From Mycobacterium paraffinicum (GTDB lineage: Bacteria > Actinomycetota > Actinomycetes > Mycobacteriales > Mycobacteriaceae): a stretch of DNA of 64,000 bases. Positions 8,347-16,015 of the stretch are shown piece by piece (position 1 is the stretch's first letter; every line of letters begins with the position of its first letter). The stretch spans positions 40,529-104,528 of the forward strand of contig NZ_MPNT01000020.1 of assembly GCF_001907675.1 (NCBI RefSeq), in the 5' to 3' direction. The translations under genes were made by a program, and so were the position numbers. A model generated the notes under the pieces. It made no database searches. It saw only the letters and a list, made by a program, of their open reading frames with translations, and was not told the DNA's origin.

Positions 8347-9743
8347 GCGGCGTCCCCGGCGTCGACGTCGCCTACCCAGACGGTCTTGGCGTTGACGAAC
8401 GCGCGGATGCCCAGGCCGGCGAGCTCGCGGCCGTAACCGGAACGCTTGACGCCGCCGAAGCCCAGCTCGGGGTAGGACACCGTCATGCCGTTGATGAAGA
8501 CCTGGCCGGCCTCGATGTCGTCGATGAAGCGCTGCTGCTCGGCCTCGTCGTTGGTCCAGGCGTTGGACCCCAGCCCGAAGGTGGTGGCGTTGGCGATCTC
8601 GATCGCTTCGTCGATGTCCTTAGCCCGGTACATCGACGCCACCGGACCGAAGACCTCTTCGGTGTAGAGCGCCATGTCCTTGGTGATGTCGGTGACCACC
8701 GTCGGCGGGTAGAACCAGCCCGGCCCGTCGATCGGCTTGCCGCCGAGGCGGATCGTGGCGCCCGCCGCGGCCGCTTCGTCGACCTGCTTGGTGATGTCGT
8801 CGCGGCCGGACTCGGTGGCCAGCGGGCCCACGTCGGTGTCCGGGTCGGTCGGGTCGCCGACCTTGAGCGCGGCCATCCGCTCGGTGAACTTGTCGACGAA
8901 CGCGTCGTAGATGTCGGTGTGGATGATGAACCGCTTCGCGGCGATACAGGACTGGCCGTTGTTCTGGACGCGGGCGGTGACCGCCGTCTTGGCGGCCTCG
9001 TCCAGGTTCGCCGACGGCATGACGATGAAGGGGTCGCTCCCGCCGAGCTCGAGCACGGTGGGTTTGATCTCGTCACCGGCGATGGCCGCGACCGACTGCC
9101 CGGCCGGCTCGCTGCCGGTCAGGGTGGCCGCCGCGACCCGCGGGTCGCGCAGGATGCGCTCAACGGCGCTGGAGGAGACCAGCAGCGTCTGGAAGCAGCC
9201 GTCCGGGAAGCCGCCGCGGGCGATGACGTCGGCCAGGTAGAGGGCGGACTGTGGCACGTTGGAGGCGTGCTTGAGGATCCCGACGTTGCCGGCCATCAGC
9301 GCCGGCGCGGCGAACCGGACGGCCTGCCACAGCGGGAAGTTCCACGGCATGATGGCCAGCACCACCCCGAGCGGTTGGTAGCGGGTGTAGGCCCGCTTGG
9401 CGCCCACCGCTTGGGCGTCGGCCGGCTCGTCGGCCAGCAGCTGCTCGGCGTTCTCCGCGTAGTAGCGAAAACCCTTGGCGCACTTCAGGGTTTCCGCCTT
9501 CGCCGAGGCCAGCGTCTTACCCATCTCCTGGGTCATCATCGCGGCGACGTCGTCGGCCTCCTTCTCCAAAAGGTCGGCGGTGGCGTTTGCCCACCCCGCG
9601 CGCTGGGCAAAGGTGGTGTTATGGCGGTAGTCCTGGAATCGGGCGTAGGCGCGGGCGATGGCCGCGTCGACTTCTTCGTCGGTTGCCGGGGTGAAGGTCT
9701 TCACCGTCTCGCCGGTGGCCGGGTTGATCGTGGCGATGGGCAC
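8325..9743 (-). CDS. gabD1: NADP-dependent succinate-semialdehyde dehydrogenase
   Basis: The 472-residue product is an aldehyde dehydrogenase matching GabD1 (Rv0234c), which oxidises succinic semialdehyde to succinate and feeds the TCA cycle. Visible motifs: cofactor-site M-P-W-N-F-P-L-W-Q, the general-base glutamate in V-L-E-L-G-G-S-D-P, the catalytic cysteine in N-N-G-Q-S-C-I-A-A-K-R, and C-terminal F-G-G-V-K-R-S-G-Y-G-R-E. The GTG start at 9743 (V-P-I-A-T-I-N-P-A-T-G-E-T-V) gives the family's normal N-terminus. It is divergent from the ALS-like gene with 79 bases between them. Its 3' end is duplicated outside the gene. Confidence 0.93.
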   Translation of the reverse strand: MPIATINPATGETVKTFTPATDEEVDAAIARAYARFQDYRHNTTFAQRAGWANATADLLEKEADDVAAMMTQEMGKTLASAKAETLKCAKGFRYYAENAEQLLADEPADAQAVGAKRAYTRYQPLGVVLAIMPWNFPLWQAVRFAAPALMAGNVGILKHASNVPQSALYLADVIARGGFPDGCFQTLLVSSSAVERILRDPRVAAATLTGSEPAGQSVAAIAGDEIKPTVLELGGSDPFIVMPSANLDEAAKTAVTARVQNNGQSCIAAKRFIIHTDIYDAFVDKFTERMAALKVGDPTDPDTDVGPLATESGRDDITKQVDEAAAAGATIRLGGKPIDGPGWFYPPTVVTDITKDMALYTEEVFGPVASMYRAKDIDEAIEIANATTFGLGSNAWTNDEAEQQRFIDDIEAGQVFINGMTVSYPELGFGGVKRSGYGRELAGLGIRAFVNAKTVWVGDVDAGDAAGGSKVE

Positions 9744-9822
9744 GCTGCAATCCTTCGCTTCGGGGTTGATAAGAGGTCCAACACCCACCCTGCCACTATC
9801 GTTCCCCCAAGGGAGGTGCCGG

Positions 9823-11469
9823 ATGAGTAAAGCCGCCGAGCTGATGGTCAAGTGCCTGGAAAACGAGGGTGTTTCCGTGGTCTTCGGCCTGCCGGGGGAG
9901 GAGAACATCCACTTCGTGCAGGCGCTCGCGTCGTCGAGCATCCGCTACGTGCTCACCCGGCACGAGCAGGGCGCGGCCTTCATGGCCGAGATGTACGGGC
10001 GGGTCACCGGGCGGGCGGCGGTGGTGTCGAGCACCCTGGGCCCGGGCGCGATCAACATGCAACTGGGGGTGGCCGACGCCACCACCAACAGCACCCCGTT
10101 GGTCGCCATCTCCGCTCAGGTCGGTCACGACCGGGAGTTCAAGGAGTCGCACCAGTACGTCGACCTGGTGTCGATGTTCGCGCCCATCACGCGGTGGGCC
10201 GCCGGGATCCCCACCGCACACGCCATCCCCGAGATGTTCCGCAAGGCGTTCAAGGTCGCCGAGACCGAACGCCCGGCGGCGGTGTACTTGGCCGTCCCGG
10301 AGCACATCGATGTCGACGAGACGGACTATGACCTGACGCCGTTGCCGCGCAATGTCGTTCGCGCCGACGCGCCCGCGCCAGGGCAGGTGGAGCGCGCCGT
10401 CGACATCCTGCGCCAGGCCAAGCGGCCGGTCGTGCTGGCCGGGCACGGCGCCGCCCGCGGCAACGCCACCGCGGCCCTGGTGCGGTTCTCCGAGGAATTC
10501 GGCATTCCCGTCGCCAACACGTTCCACGGCAAGGGCGTGATGCCCGACGACCATCCCAACAGCATCGGGACCCTCGGGTTCATGCGGCACGACTACGTCA
10601 ACTTCGGCTTCGACAACGCCGACGTGGTGATCGCCGTCGGGTACGAGCTGCAGGAGTTCGACCCCGTCCGGATCAACCCGCAGGCCGACAAGAAGATCAT
10701 CCACATCCATCGGTTCCCGGCGGAGGTCGACGCCCACTATTCGGTGGACGTCGGGATCATCGGCGACATCAGCGCTTCGTTGGACGCGCTGACGGACGGG
10801 CTGGACGGCCACGCCTACGAGGCCGATCCGGAGGTTCCCGGCCACGGCCTGCTCGCCGAGGAATTCAGCCGCGGGCAAGAGGACTCACGCTATCCGCTGG
10901 CCCCGGCGCGGGTGGTGGCCGACACCCGCGCGGCGCTGGGCCGCGGCGACGTGGTCCTGGTCGACACCGGCGCCACCAAGATGTGGATGGCCCGGCTGTA
11001 TCCGACGTTCGAGTGCAACACCTGTCTGGTCTCAAATGGCTTGTCCACCATGGGATTTGCGCTACCCGGCGCCCTGGGTGTCAAGCTGGCGCGGCCCGAT
11101 TCCAAGGTGCTGGCGGTCGTCGGGGACGGCGCGTTCCTGATGAACTCGCAGGAGATCGAGACCGCCGTCCGCGAGCGGATACCGCTGGTGGTGCTGATCT
11201 GGGAGGACGGCGGCTACGGCCTGATCGAGTGGAAGATGGACCTCGAGCTCGGCGCCCACTACTACGTGAAGTTCGGCAACCCCGATGTGGTGAAGTACGC
11301 GGAAAGCTTTGGCGCCAAAGGCTATCGGATCTCTCATGCCGAGGAGCTGTTGCCGACGCTGCGGACCGCGTTAGCGGAGGACGGCGTCTCGGTGATCGCC
11401 TGCCCGGTCGACTACTCGGAGAATTTGCGGTTGACCGATCGGCTGGGCGAGCTGGACGAGACGCTCTAA
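9823..11469 (+). CDS. acetolactate synthase-like ThDP enzyme (catabolic AlsS type)
   Basis: The 548-residue protein has the three thiamine-diphosphate enzyme domains: N-terminal Pyr domain with the activating glutamate in R-H-E-Q-G-A-A-F, a central domain, and a C-terminal PP domain with G-D-G-A-F-L-M-N-S-Q-E-I-E-T-A. The segment W-E-D-G-G-Y-G-L-I-E-W-K resembles the W-N-D-x-x-Y-x-x-x-x-W-K region of FAD-independent catabolic acetolactate synthases, so pyruvate condensation to acetolactate is the best guess. No regulatory small subunit is adjacent. The ATG follows GGGAGG by six bases. It stands alone, divergent from gabD1. I do not recall it here in H37Rv; other 2-oxoacid decarboxylase activities cannot be excluded. 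Confidence 0.85.
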   Translation: MSKAAELMVKCLENEGVSVVFGLPGEENIHFVQALASSSIRYVLTRHEQGAAFMAEMYGRVTGRAAVVSSTLGPGAINMQLGVADATTNSTPLVAISAQVGHDREFKESHQYVDLVSMFAPITRWAAGIPTAHAIPEMFRKAFKVAETERPAAVYLAVPEHIDVDETDYDLTPLPRNVVRADAPAPGQVERAVDILRQAKRPVVLAGHGAARGNATAALVRFSEEFGIPVANTFHGKGVMPDDHPNSIGTLGFMRHDYVNFGFDNADVVIAVGYELQEFDPVRINPQADKKIIHIHRFPAEVDAHYSVDVGIIGDISASLDALTDGLDGHAYEADPEVPGHGLLAEEFSRGQEDSRYPLAPARVVADTRAALGRGDVVLVDTGATKMWMARLYPTFECNTCLVSNGLSTMGFALPGALGVKLARPDSKVLAVVGDGAFLMNSQEIETAVRERIPLVVLIWEDGGYGLIEWKMDLELGAHYYVKFGNPDVVKYAESFGAKGYRISHAEELLPTLRTALAEDGVSVIACPVDYSENLRLTDRLGELDETL

Positions 11470-11470
11470 T

Positions 11471-11842
11471 TCACGGACACATCCAGGCCAGGGGCGGGCA
11501 GACGCCGGTGTTCGGCGGCAGCCGCAAACCCGGTGGCTGTCCTTGGACGATCAGCGCGGGCAGGCCGGAGTCGGGCGCGAAGTAGTAGGTGTGGCAGACG
11601 TTCATGTCCCAATCCGGCATCCGGCGCATCTGGCCCACGTTCGGGCACCACATCTGGCTGCAGATGTGGGAGGTGTAGCAACCCGGCGGTCCCTCCGGCG
11701 GTGCGCACTCCGGTGGCTGATTACCGCCGTTGTTCGTGGAGCAGACGGCGTGGGCGGTACCGGGAGCGAGCATCAAGTCCGCCGTCCACAGCGAGCCGGA
11801 CAGCGCCAACACGGTTGCCAAACCCGCAAGTCCTGGTCTCAT
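11471..11842 (-). CDS. small secreted cysteine-rich protein, function unknown
   Basis: The 123-residue protein starts with a clear Sec signal peptide (M-R-P-G-L-A-G-L-A-T-V-L-A-L, cleavage probably after A-H-A near residue 32). The mature part is rich in Cys, Pro, Gly and Trp, with cysteines spread through C-S-T-N-N, P-P-E-C-A-P, P-G-C-Y-T-S-H-I-C-S-Q-M-W-C, N-V-C-H-T-Y-Y and G-V-C-P-P, suggesting a small disulphide-bonded extracellular domain. An AAGGA ribosome site precedes ATG 11842. It converges on the ALS-like gene and diverges from another secreted-protein gene at 11973. I recognise no named family; similar small secreted proteins of this kind occur in mycobacteria. Confidence 0.75.
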   Translation of the reverse strand: MRPGLAGLATVLALSGSLWTADLMLAPGTAHAVCSTNNGGNQPPECAPPEGPPGCYTSHICSQMWCPNVGQMRRMPDWDMNVCHTYYFAPDSGLPALIVQGQPPGLRLPPNTGVCPPLAWMCP

Positions 11843-11972
11843 GCTCGGATCCTTCGCGGTGGCCCGCGGCTGTTGCGAGGGGATTTAGTCCTCACATCAT
11901 CGCTAGTGCGGCCTACGGCGCGCGGGCCGGAAGGCCCTATCGATCGAGTCCCCGGGCGTGGAGCCTTAAGAC

Positions 11973-12428
11973 ATGCGGTGGGTCCGGCACGTTCACATGC
12001 GCCTGGGTGGTGTCGCCGTCGGGGCGGCTCTGTTCGCCGTGGCGTCGGCGGGGACGGCGAGCGCCGTCTACCCGGGCGTTCCGGAGTGGTATTCGCAGGC
12101 CCAAGAGCACCTGGCGAATACGGCCAAGTTCATGCAGGCGGCGGTCAACGCGATTGAAGCCAACGACATCAACGCCCTGCGGTCGGCATGCTCGGCGATC
12201 CACGACGAACAAACCATCGGCCTTCAGGCCCACCTGCCCACGCCGGATCCGGCGTTGACTGCTGCCCTGCAGTCCGAGATCAATGACTTCCACACGGCGA
12301 TGCGCCTCTGCATGTCATTGGGGCCTAACAGCACCCCGGAGGATCTGGAGCGAGCAGACTCGTTCGTGCACCAGGCAATCGAAGACCTGAGGTTGGTCAA
12401 CGACATCCTGGTCGAGGACCTCAGTTGA
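11973..12428 (+). CDS. secreted helical protein, function unknown
   Basis: The 151-residue protein has a signal peptide (R-L-G-G-V-A-V-G-A-A-L-F-A-V-A, cleavage after A-S-A near residue 31). The mature part is predicted all-alpha, with repeated helical stretches such as N-T-A-K-F-M-Q-A-A-V-N-A-I-E and F-V-H-Q-A-I-E-D-L-R-L-V-N-D-I. It has two cysteines (A-C-S-A-I-H and L-C-M-S-L) that could form one disulphide. ATG 11973 is used; ATG 11997 gives a shorter signal peptide and is also possible. It is divergent from the cysteine-rich secreted protein gene with 130 bases between, so both may share a promoter region. No family is recognised. Confidence 0.72.
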   Translation: MRWVRHVHMRLGGVAVGAALFAVASAGTASAVYPGVPEWYSQAQEHLANTAKFMQAAVNAIEANDINALRSACSAIHDEQTIGLQAHLPTPDPALTAALQSEINDFHTAMRLCMSLGPNSTPEDLERADSFVHQAIEDLRLVNDILVEDLS

Positions 12429-12531
12429 GGTTCTAGCCGAAAATATTCAAACCTTTTGCGGCTTTTTCGAGTGTGCATCTGTGGCGATTTTTCGGCGGGT
12501 TGTTGTCGGTGGGGGTCGCTAGTTTGTCGGT

Positions 12532-13895
12532 GTGAGTCCACGTGGTCATCCCGACGCCGAGGCGGTGTTCGACGACTTGGATTCAGTCTTGGCTCGCGCG
12601 CGTGCGCTGCCGGTGGAGGCGATGACCGTTTCGCAGCAGTTGGCGATGCTGCAACGCTGCGAGCAGGCGCGCCGTCAGCTGCCCGCCATCGAGCATCCGG
12701 TGATCAACAACCTGGCCTGCCAGGCCACGCCCCAAAGAGTTGGGCGGCACGCTGGCGCATGCGATCGCCGAGGCCACGTTTGATCCGCCACGCCGAGGCG
12801 TCACAGCGGGTCAAGGAGGCGACCGATCTGGGGCCGCGGCGCGGGCTGACCGGGGAACCCTTGGAACCGGTCCTGCCGGCCACCGCGGCCGCCCAACGCC
12901 AGGGGAAACTGGGCGGTGGGCAGGTGGCGGTGATCCGCCAATTCTTCCGCCACCTACCCGGCTGGATCGACGCGGCCACCCGCGCCGCCGTGGAGGCCGA
13001 GCTGGCCACCCACGCAACCCACTACCGGCCCGAACACTTGGCCCAGCTCGCCGATCACCTCGCCGACTGCCTCAACCCCGACGGCACCTACCGCGACGAG
13101 GACCGCGCCCGCCGCCGCGGCCTGACCCTGGGCAAACAAGGCCCCGACGGCATGGCGGAGCTACGCGGCCTGCTCACCCCCCAAGCCCGCGCCACCCTGG
13201 AAGCCGTGCTGGCCAAACTCGCCGCCCCCGGCATGTGCAACCCGCTGGACGACACCCCCTGCATCGACGGGGCCCCCACCCAGGACGCAATCGAACGCGA
13301 CGCCCGCTCGGCGGCCCAACGCAACCACGACGCACTGCTGGCAGCCAACCGGGCCCTGCTGGCCTCGGGCAAACTCGGCCAACACAACGGCCTACCCGCC
13401 TCCATCATCATCACCACCACCCTGGCCGACCTGCAGGCCGCCGCCGGCACCGGCCGCACCGGCGGGGACACCCGCCTGCCGATCAGCGACGTCATCCGCC
13501 TAGCCCGCCACTACCTCGCCGTCTTCGACAACGCCAAACCCGTAGCGCTCTACCACAGCAAGCGACTGGCCTCCCCCGGCCAACGCATCGTCCTCTACGC
13601 CAAAGACCGAGGCTGTTCCGCACCAGGCTGCACCGTGCCCGGCTACCTCTGCGAAGTCCACCACGTCACCGACTACGCAACATCGCGGCGCACCGACATC
13701 GACAACCTCACCTTCGCCTGCGGACCCCACCACCGCCTCCTCAAACCCCGCGGCTGGACCACCCAAAAGAACACCAAGGGTGACACCCAATGGATCCCAC
13801 CCCCACACCACGACCGCGACCAACCCCGCACCAACACCTTCCACCACCCCGAAAAACTGCTGCGCGGTGAAGACGACGATGACGACGCCGCGTAG
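12532..13895 (+). pseudogene. REP13E12-type DUF222/HNH endonuclease gene with two frameshifts
   Basis: The reading starts at GTG 12532 ([10 protein letters not shown]) in frame 1. Near 12734 it must shift one base to continue into [14 protein letters not shown], and near 12780 one more base to reach [14 protein letters not shown]. The rest is open to 13895 and shows the DUF222 domain ([12 protein letters not shown]) and the C-terminal HNH domain with C-S-A-P-G-C, E-V-H-H-V-T and G-P-H-H-R-L. The family is the 13E12 repeat group of M. tuberculosis. Both breaks are single extra bases near short homopolymers (CCCC-AAA, G-TTT), so sequencing error is possible. As read, no full-length protein is made. 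A poly-Asp tail ends it. Confidence 0.85.
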
Positions 13896-13925
13896 CCTGG
13901 GCCGCGCTTCGATAAGGTTTCGTCC

Positions 13926-14486
13926 GTGTCGTTGTGGCTGTCGTTGAGACCGTGGTGGCTGCAGTGGCCGCTGTACACCCTGGTGGTGATGGTGGGCCTG
14001 ACACCGATCGTGATGGTCGGCGACTACCCCAGCGAGCCGTCCCCGTCGCACTGGGCCAGCGCACCGTGGTGGATCGCCGTCGCGATCGTCGCACTGGTGA
14101 TCGGCCTGGCCACTGCGCTCGGCTCGGTGCGCCGCATGGCGGGGCTGCGCCCCTCACTCGAAACACTGTCATTCTCTGAATGTCGTCAAGTGTCCAAGGC
14201 GATGCGTTCAGGCGCTCTTCCCAGTGACCCGGCAACGCGCCGGGCGGCGAGGCAACTGATCGAGCGAACGCGCGACTCCGTCGCGGGCTCTGCCAAACTG
14301 ATGATCACCGTTTGTTGGATCCTCGTGGCATTGCAAGTTGTCGGCTTCATCGGTGACGCAAGACATTTCACGTTGCGAAGCCTGTTGCTGTCGGTGGCCT
14401 TCGCATATCTCGCCGGCTACTACTGGTATTACCCACGTCTGCTCGACGCGCGTCTCCAACTGCTCGACCGGCCCGCGCCCGGCTAG
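13926..14486 (+). CDS. membrane protein, function unknown
   Basis: The 186-residue protein has about four hydrophobic segments: residues about 12-31 (Y-T-L-V-V-M-V-G-L-T-P-I-V), 47-66 (W-I-A-V-A-I-V-A-L-V-I-G-L), about 124-142 (L-M-I-T-V-C-W-I-L-V-A-L) and 150-168 (L-L-L-S-V-A-F-A-Y-L-A-G-Y). A polar loop with charged helices (L-I-E-R-T-R-D-S-V-A) lies between the second and third. GTG 13926 is the start. Its stop overlaps the stop of the convergent lipase-maturation-factor-like gene by 4 bases. No family or function is recognised. It follows the HNH pseudogene by 30 bases, but coexpression has no functional meaning that I can see. Confidence 0.7.
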   Translation: MSLWLSLRPWWLQWPLYTLVVMVGLTPIVMVGDYPSEPSPSHWASAPWWIAVAIVALVIGLATALGSVRRMAGLRPSLETLSFSECRQVSKAMRSGALPSDPATRRAARQLIERTRDSVAGSAKLMITVCWILVALQVVGFIGDARHFTLRSLLLSVAFAYLAGYYWYYPRLLDARLQLLDRPAPG

Positions 14487-15928
14487 CCCCGTCCTGTTCC
14501 CGAATCCGCCGTCAGCGCCATCGGTCGGACGTACCCGCCGATCAGCGTCCGATGCCACCAGGCTCGCTCACGGCGCAGCTCGGCGGGTGTGGTGAAGCGG
14601 TACTCGTAGAGCCGCGCGCGCACATACCTCGGGGGCGAGTCCGGAAACGGGTTGTGCCGCAACAAACGCAGCGTGGGCCGATCGTTGCGCAGCAGGCGCC
14701 GCAGGAACGGCGTCAGCCAGGGTTGCGCGTAAGCGGGGGAGATGGCCGCGAACCACATCAGCCAGTCCAGCCGCAGGTGATAGGGCGCCCACTGGCGCGG
14801 GAGCCGACGCACGGCGCCGGGCTTGCCCTTGAATTCGTATTCCTTCCAGACCGTCTGATCGGTGAGGTGTGCTTCGTCGGTGCCTTCGATCACCACCTCA
14901 CGGCGGACGCGGCCGATGCTGCCGAACGCGCCGTAGGTGTTGACCAAATGAAAAGAGTTGAACGACATGTTCATTCGCTGCCACGAGGACAACATGTTGC
15001 GTATCGGCCAGTAGCTCATGAACAGCACCGCCGCCGTGAACGCGATCACCAGCGCGGCGAACCACACCGGCGTCGCCGAAAACGCCGGATGCCCGCGGAG
15101 GCCAACCAAACCGAACCACGACTCGTCGATGGCGCTGCACGCCAAGAGGATTGTCAACCAGTTCAGCCACGCGAAGTTGCCCGACGCCACCAGCCACAGC
15201 TGGGTGACGACGATGATCGTCGCGGCGACGCTGGCCACCGGTTGCGGTGCGAACAACCCGAACGGGACGACCAACTGCGAGAAGTGGTTGCCCGCCACCT
15301 CGATTCGATGCAGCGGCTTGGGCAGGTGGTGGAAGAACCAGCTTAACGGCCCGGGCATGGGCTGCGTCTCGTGGTGGTAGTACAGACACGTCAGGTCGCG
15401 CCAGCAGGGGTCGCCGCGCAACTTGATCAACCCGGCGCCGAACTCGACCCGGAACAACAGCAGCCGGGCCATCCACAACGTCAGCACGGGCGGCGCCGCC
15501 TGGGAATTGCCGAGAAAGATCATCAGGAAGCCGGTTTCCAGCAGCAGCGATTCCCAGCCGAACGAGTACCAGGTCTGCCCGACGTTGACTATCGACAGGT
15601 AAAGCACCCACAGCGCCAGCCACATCAGCGTCGCGGCCCACAGCGGCACCGCGTCGGCCGCGCCGGCGACGATCGCCGCCGACAGCGCGGCCCCGAACCA
15701 GGACACCGCCGAGAACAGGCGATCGGAGTAGCGCAGGTGAAAGAGGCTGGGGGTCCGCCAAAACGACTGCCCGGCCAAAAACCGCGGGATGGGCTGGATC
15801 CCGTGTTCCCCGATCAGCGCCCGGAACTGCGCCGCGGCCGCGACGAACGCGAGCAGGTAGACAACTGCGGCGCCCCGCTCGAGCACCTCCCTGCCGAGCC
15901 AATACTGCGGCGCGGAAAACCAGCCCAT
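14483..15928 (-). CDS. lipase maturation factor family membrane protein (Rv0235c-like)
   Basis: The 481-residue protein matches Rv0235c (482) and the LMF1-like family, multi-pass membrane proteins named for a eukaryotic ER lipase chaperone. The conserved Y-S-F-G-W-E-S-L-L-L-E-T-G-F segment is present around residue 120, followed by R-V-E-F-G-A-G-L-I-K-L-R-G-D-P-C-W-R, both hallmarks of the family; later come F-H-L-V-N-T-Y-G-A-F-G and a soluble C-terminal domain with W-A-P-Y-H-L-R-L-D-W. About eight to ten membrane helices are likely. The ATG at 15928 follows an AGGAG site. The bacterial role is unknown. It lies 87 bases after aftD on the same strand, so cotranscription is plausible. Confidence 0.88.
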   Translation of the reverse strand: MGWFSAPQYWLGREVLERGAAVVYLLAFVAAAAQFRALIGEHGIQPIPRFLAGQSFWRTPSLFHLRYSDRLFSAVSWFGAALSAAIVAGAADAVPLWAATLMWLALWVLYLSIVNVGQTWYSFGWESLLLETGFLMIFLGNSQAAPPVLTLWMARLLLFRVEFGAGLIKLRGDPCWRDLTCLYYHHETQPMPGPLSWFFHHLPKPLHRIEVAGNHFSQLVVPFGLFAPQPVASVAATIIVVTQLWLVASGNFAWLNWLTILLACSAIDESWFGLVGLRGHPAFSATPVWFAALVIAFTAAVLFMSYWPIRNMLSSWQRMNMSFNSFHLVNTYGAFGSIGRVRREVVIEGTDEAHLTDQTVWKEYEFKGKPGAVRRLPRQWAPYHLRLDWLMWFAAISPAYAQPWLTPFLRRLLRNDRPTLRLLRHNPFPDSPPRYVRARLYEYRFTTPAELRRERAWWHRTLIGGYVRPMALTADSGTGRG

Positions 15929-16015
15929 GGCGCTAACTCCTCGGACGGTGGCGGTCACACAGACCCGCATATCCAGTGAATCAGCCGGTAAACGGCTAGC
16001 CAATACCCGCGACGG

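Noticed and set aside
12720..12790. Programmed frameshift in the HNH gene
   Set aside because: No slippery heptamer or downstream structure; two single-base breaks fit decay or sequencing error better.
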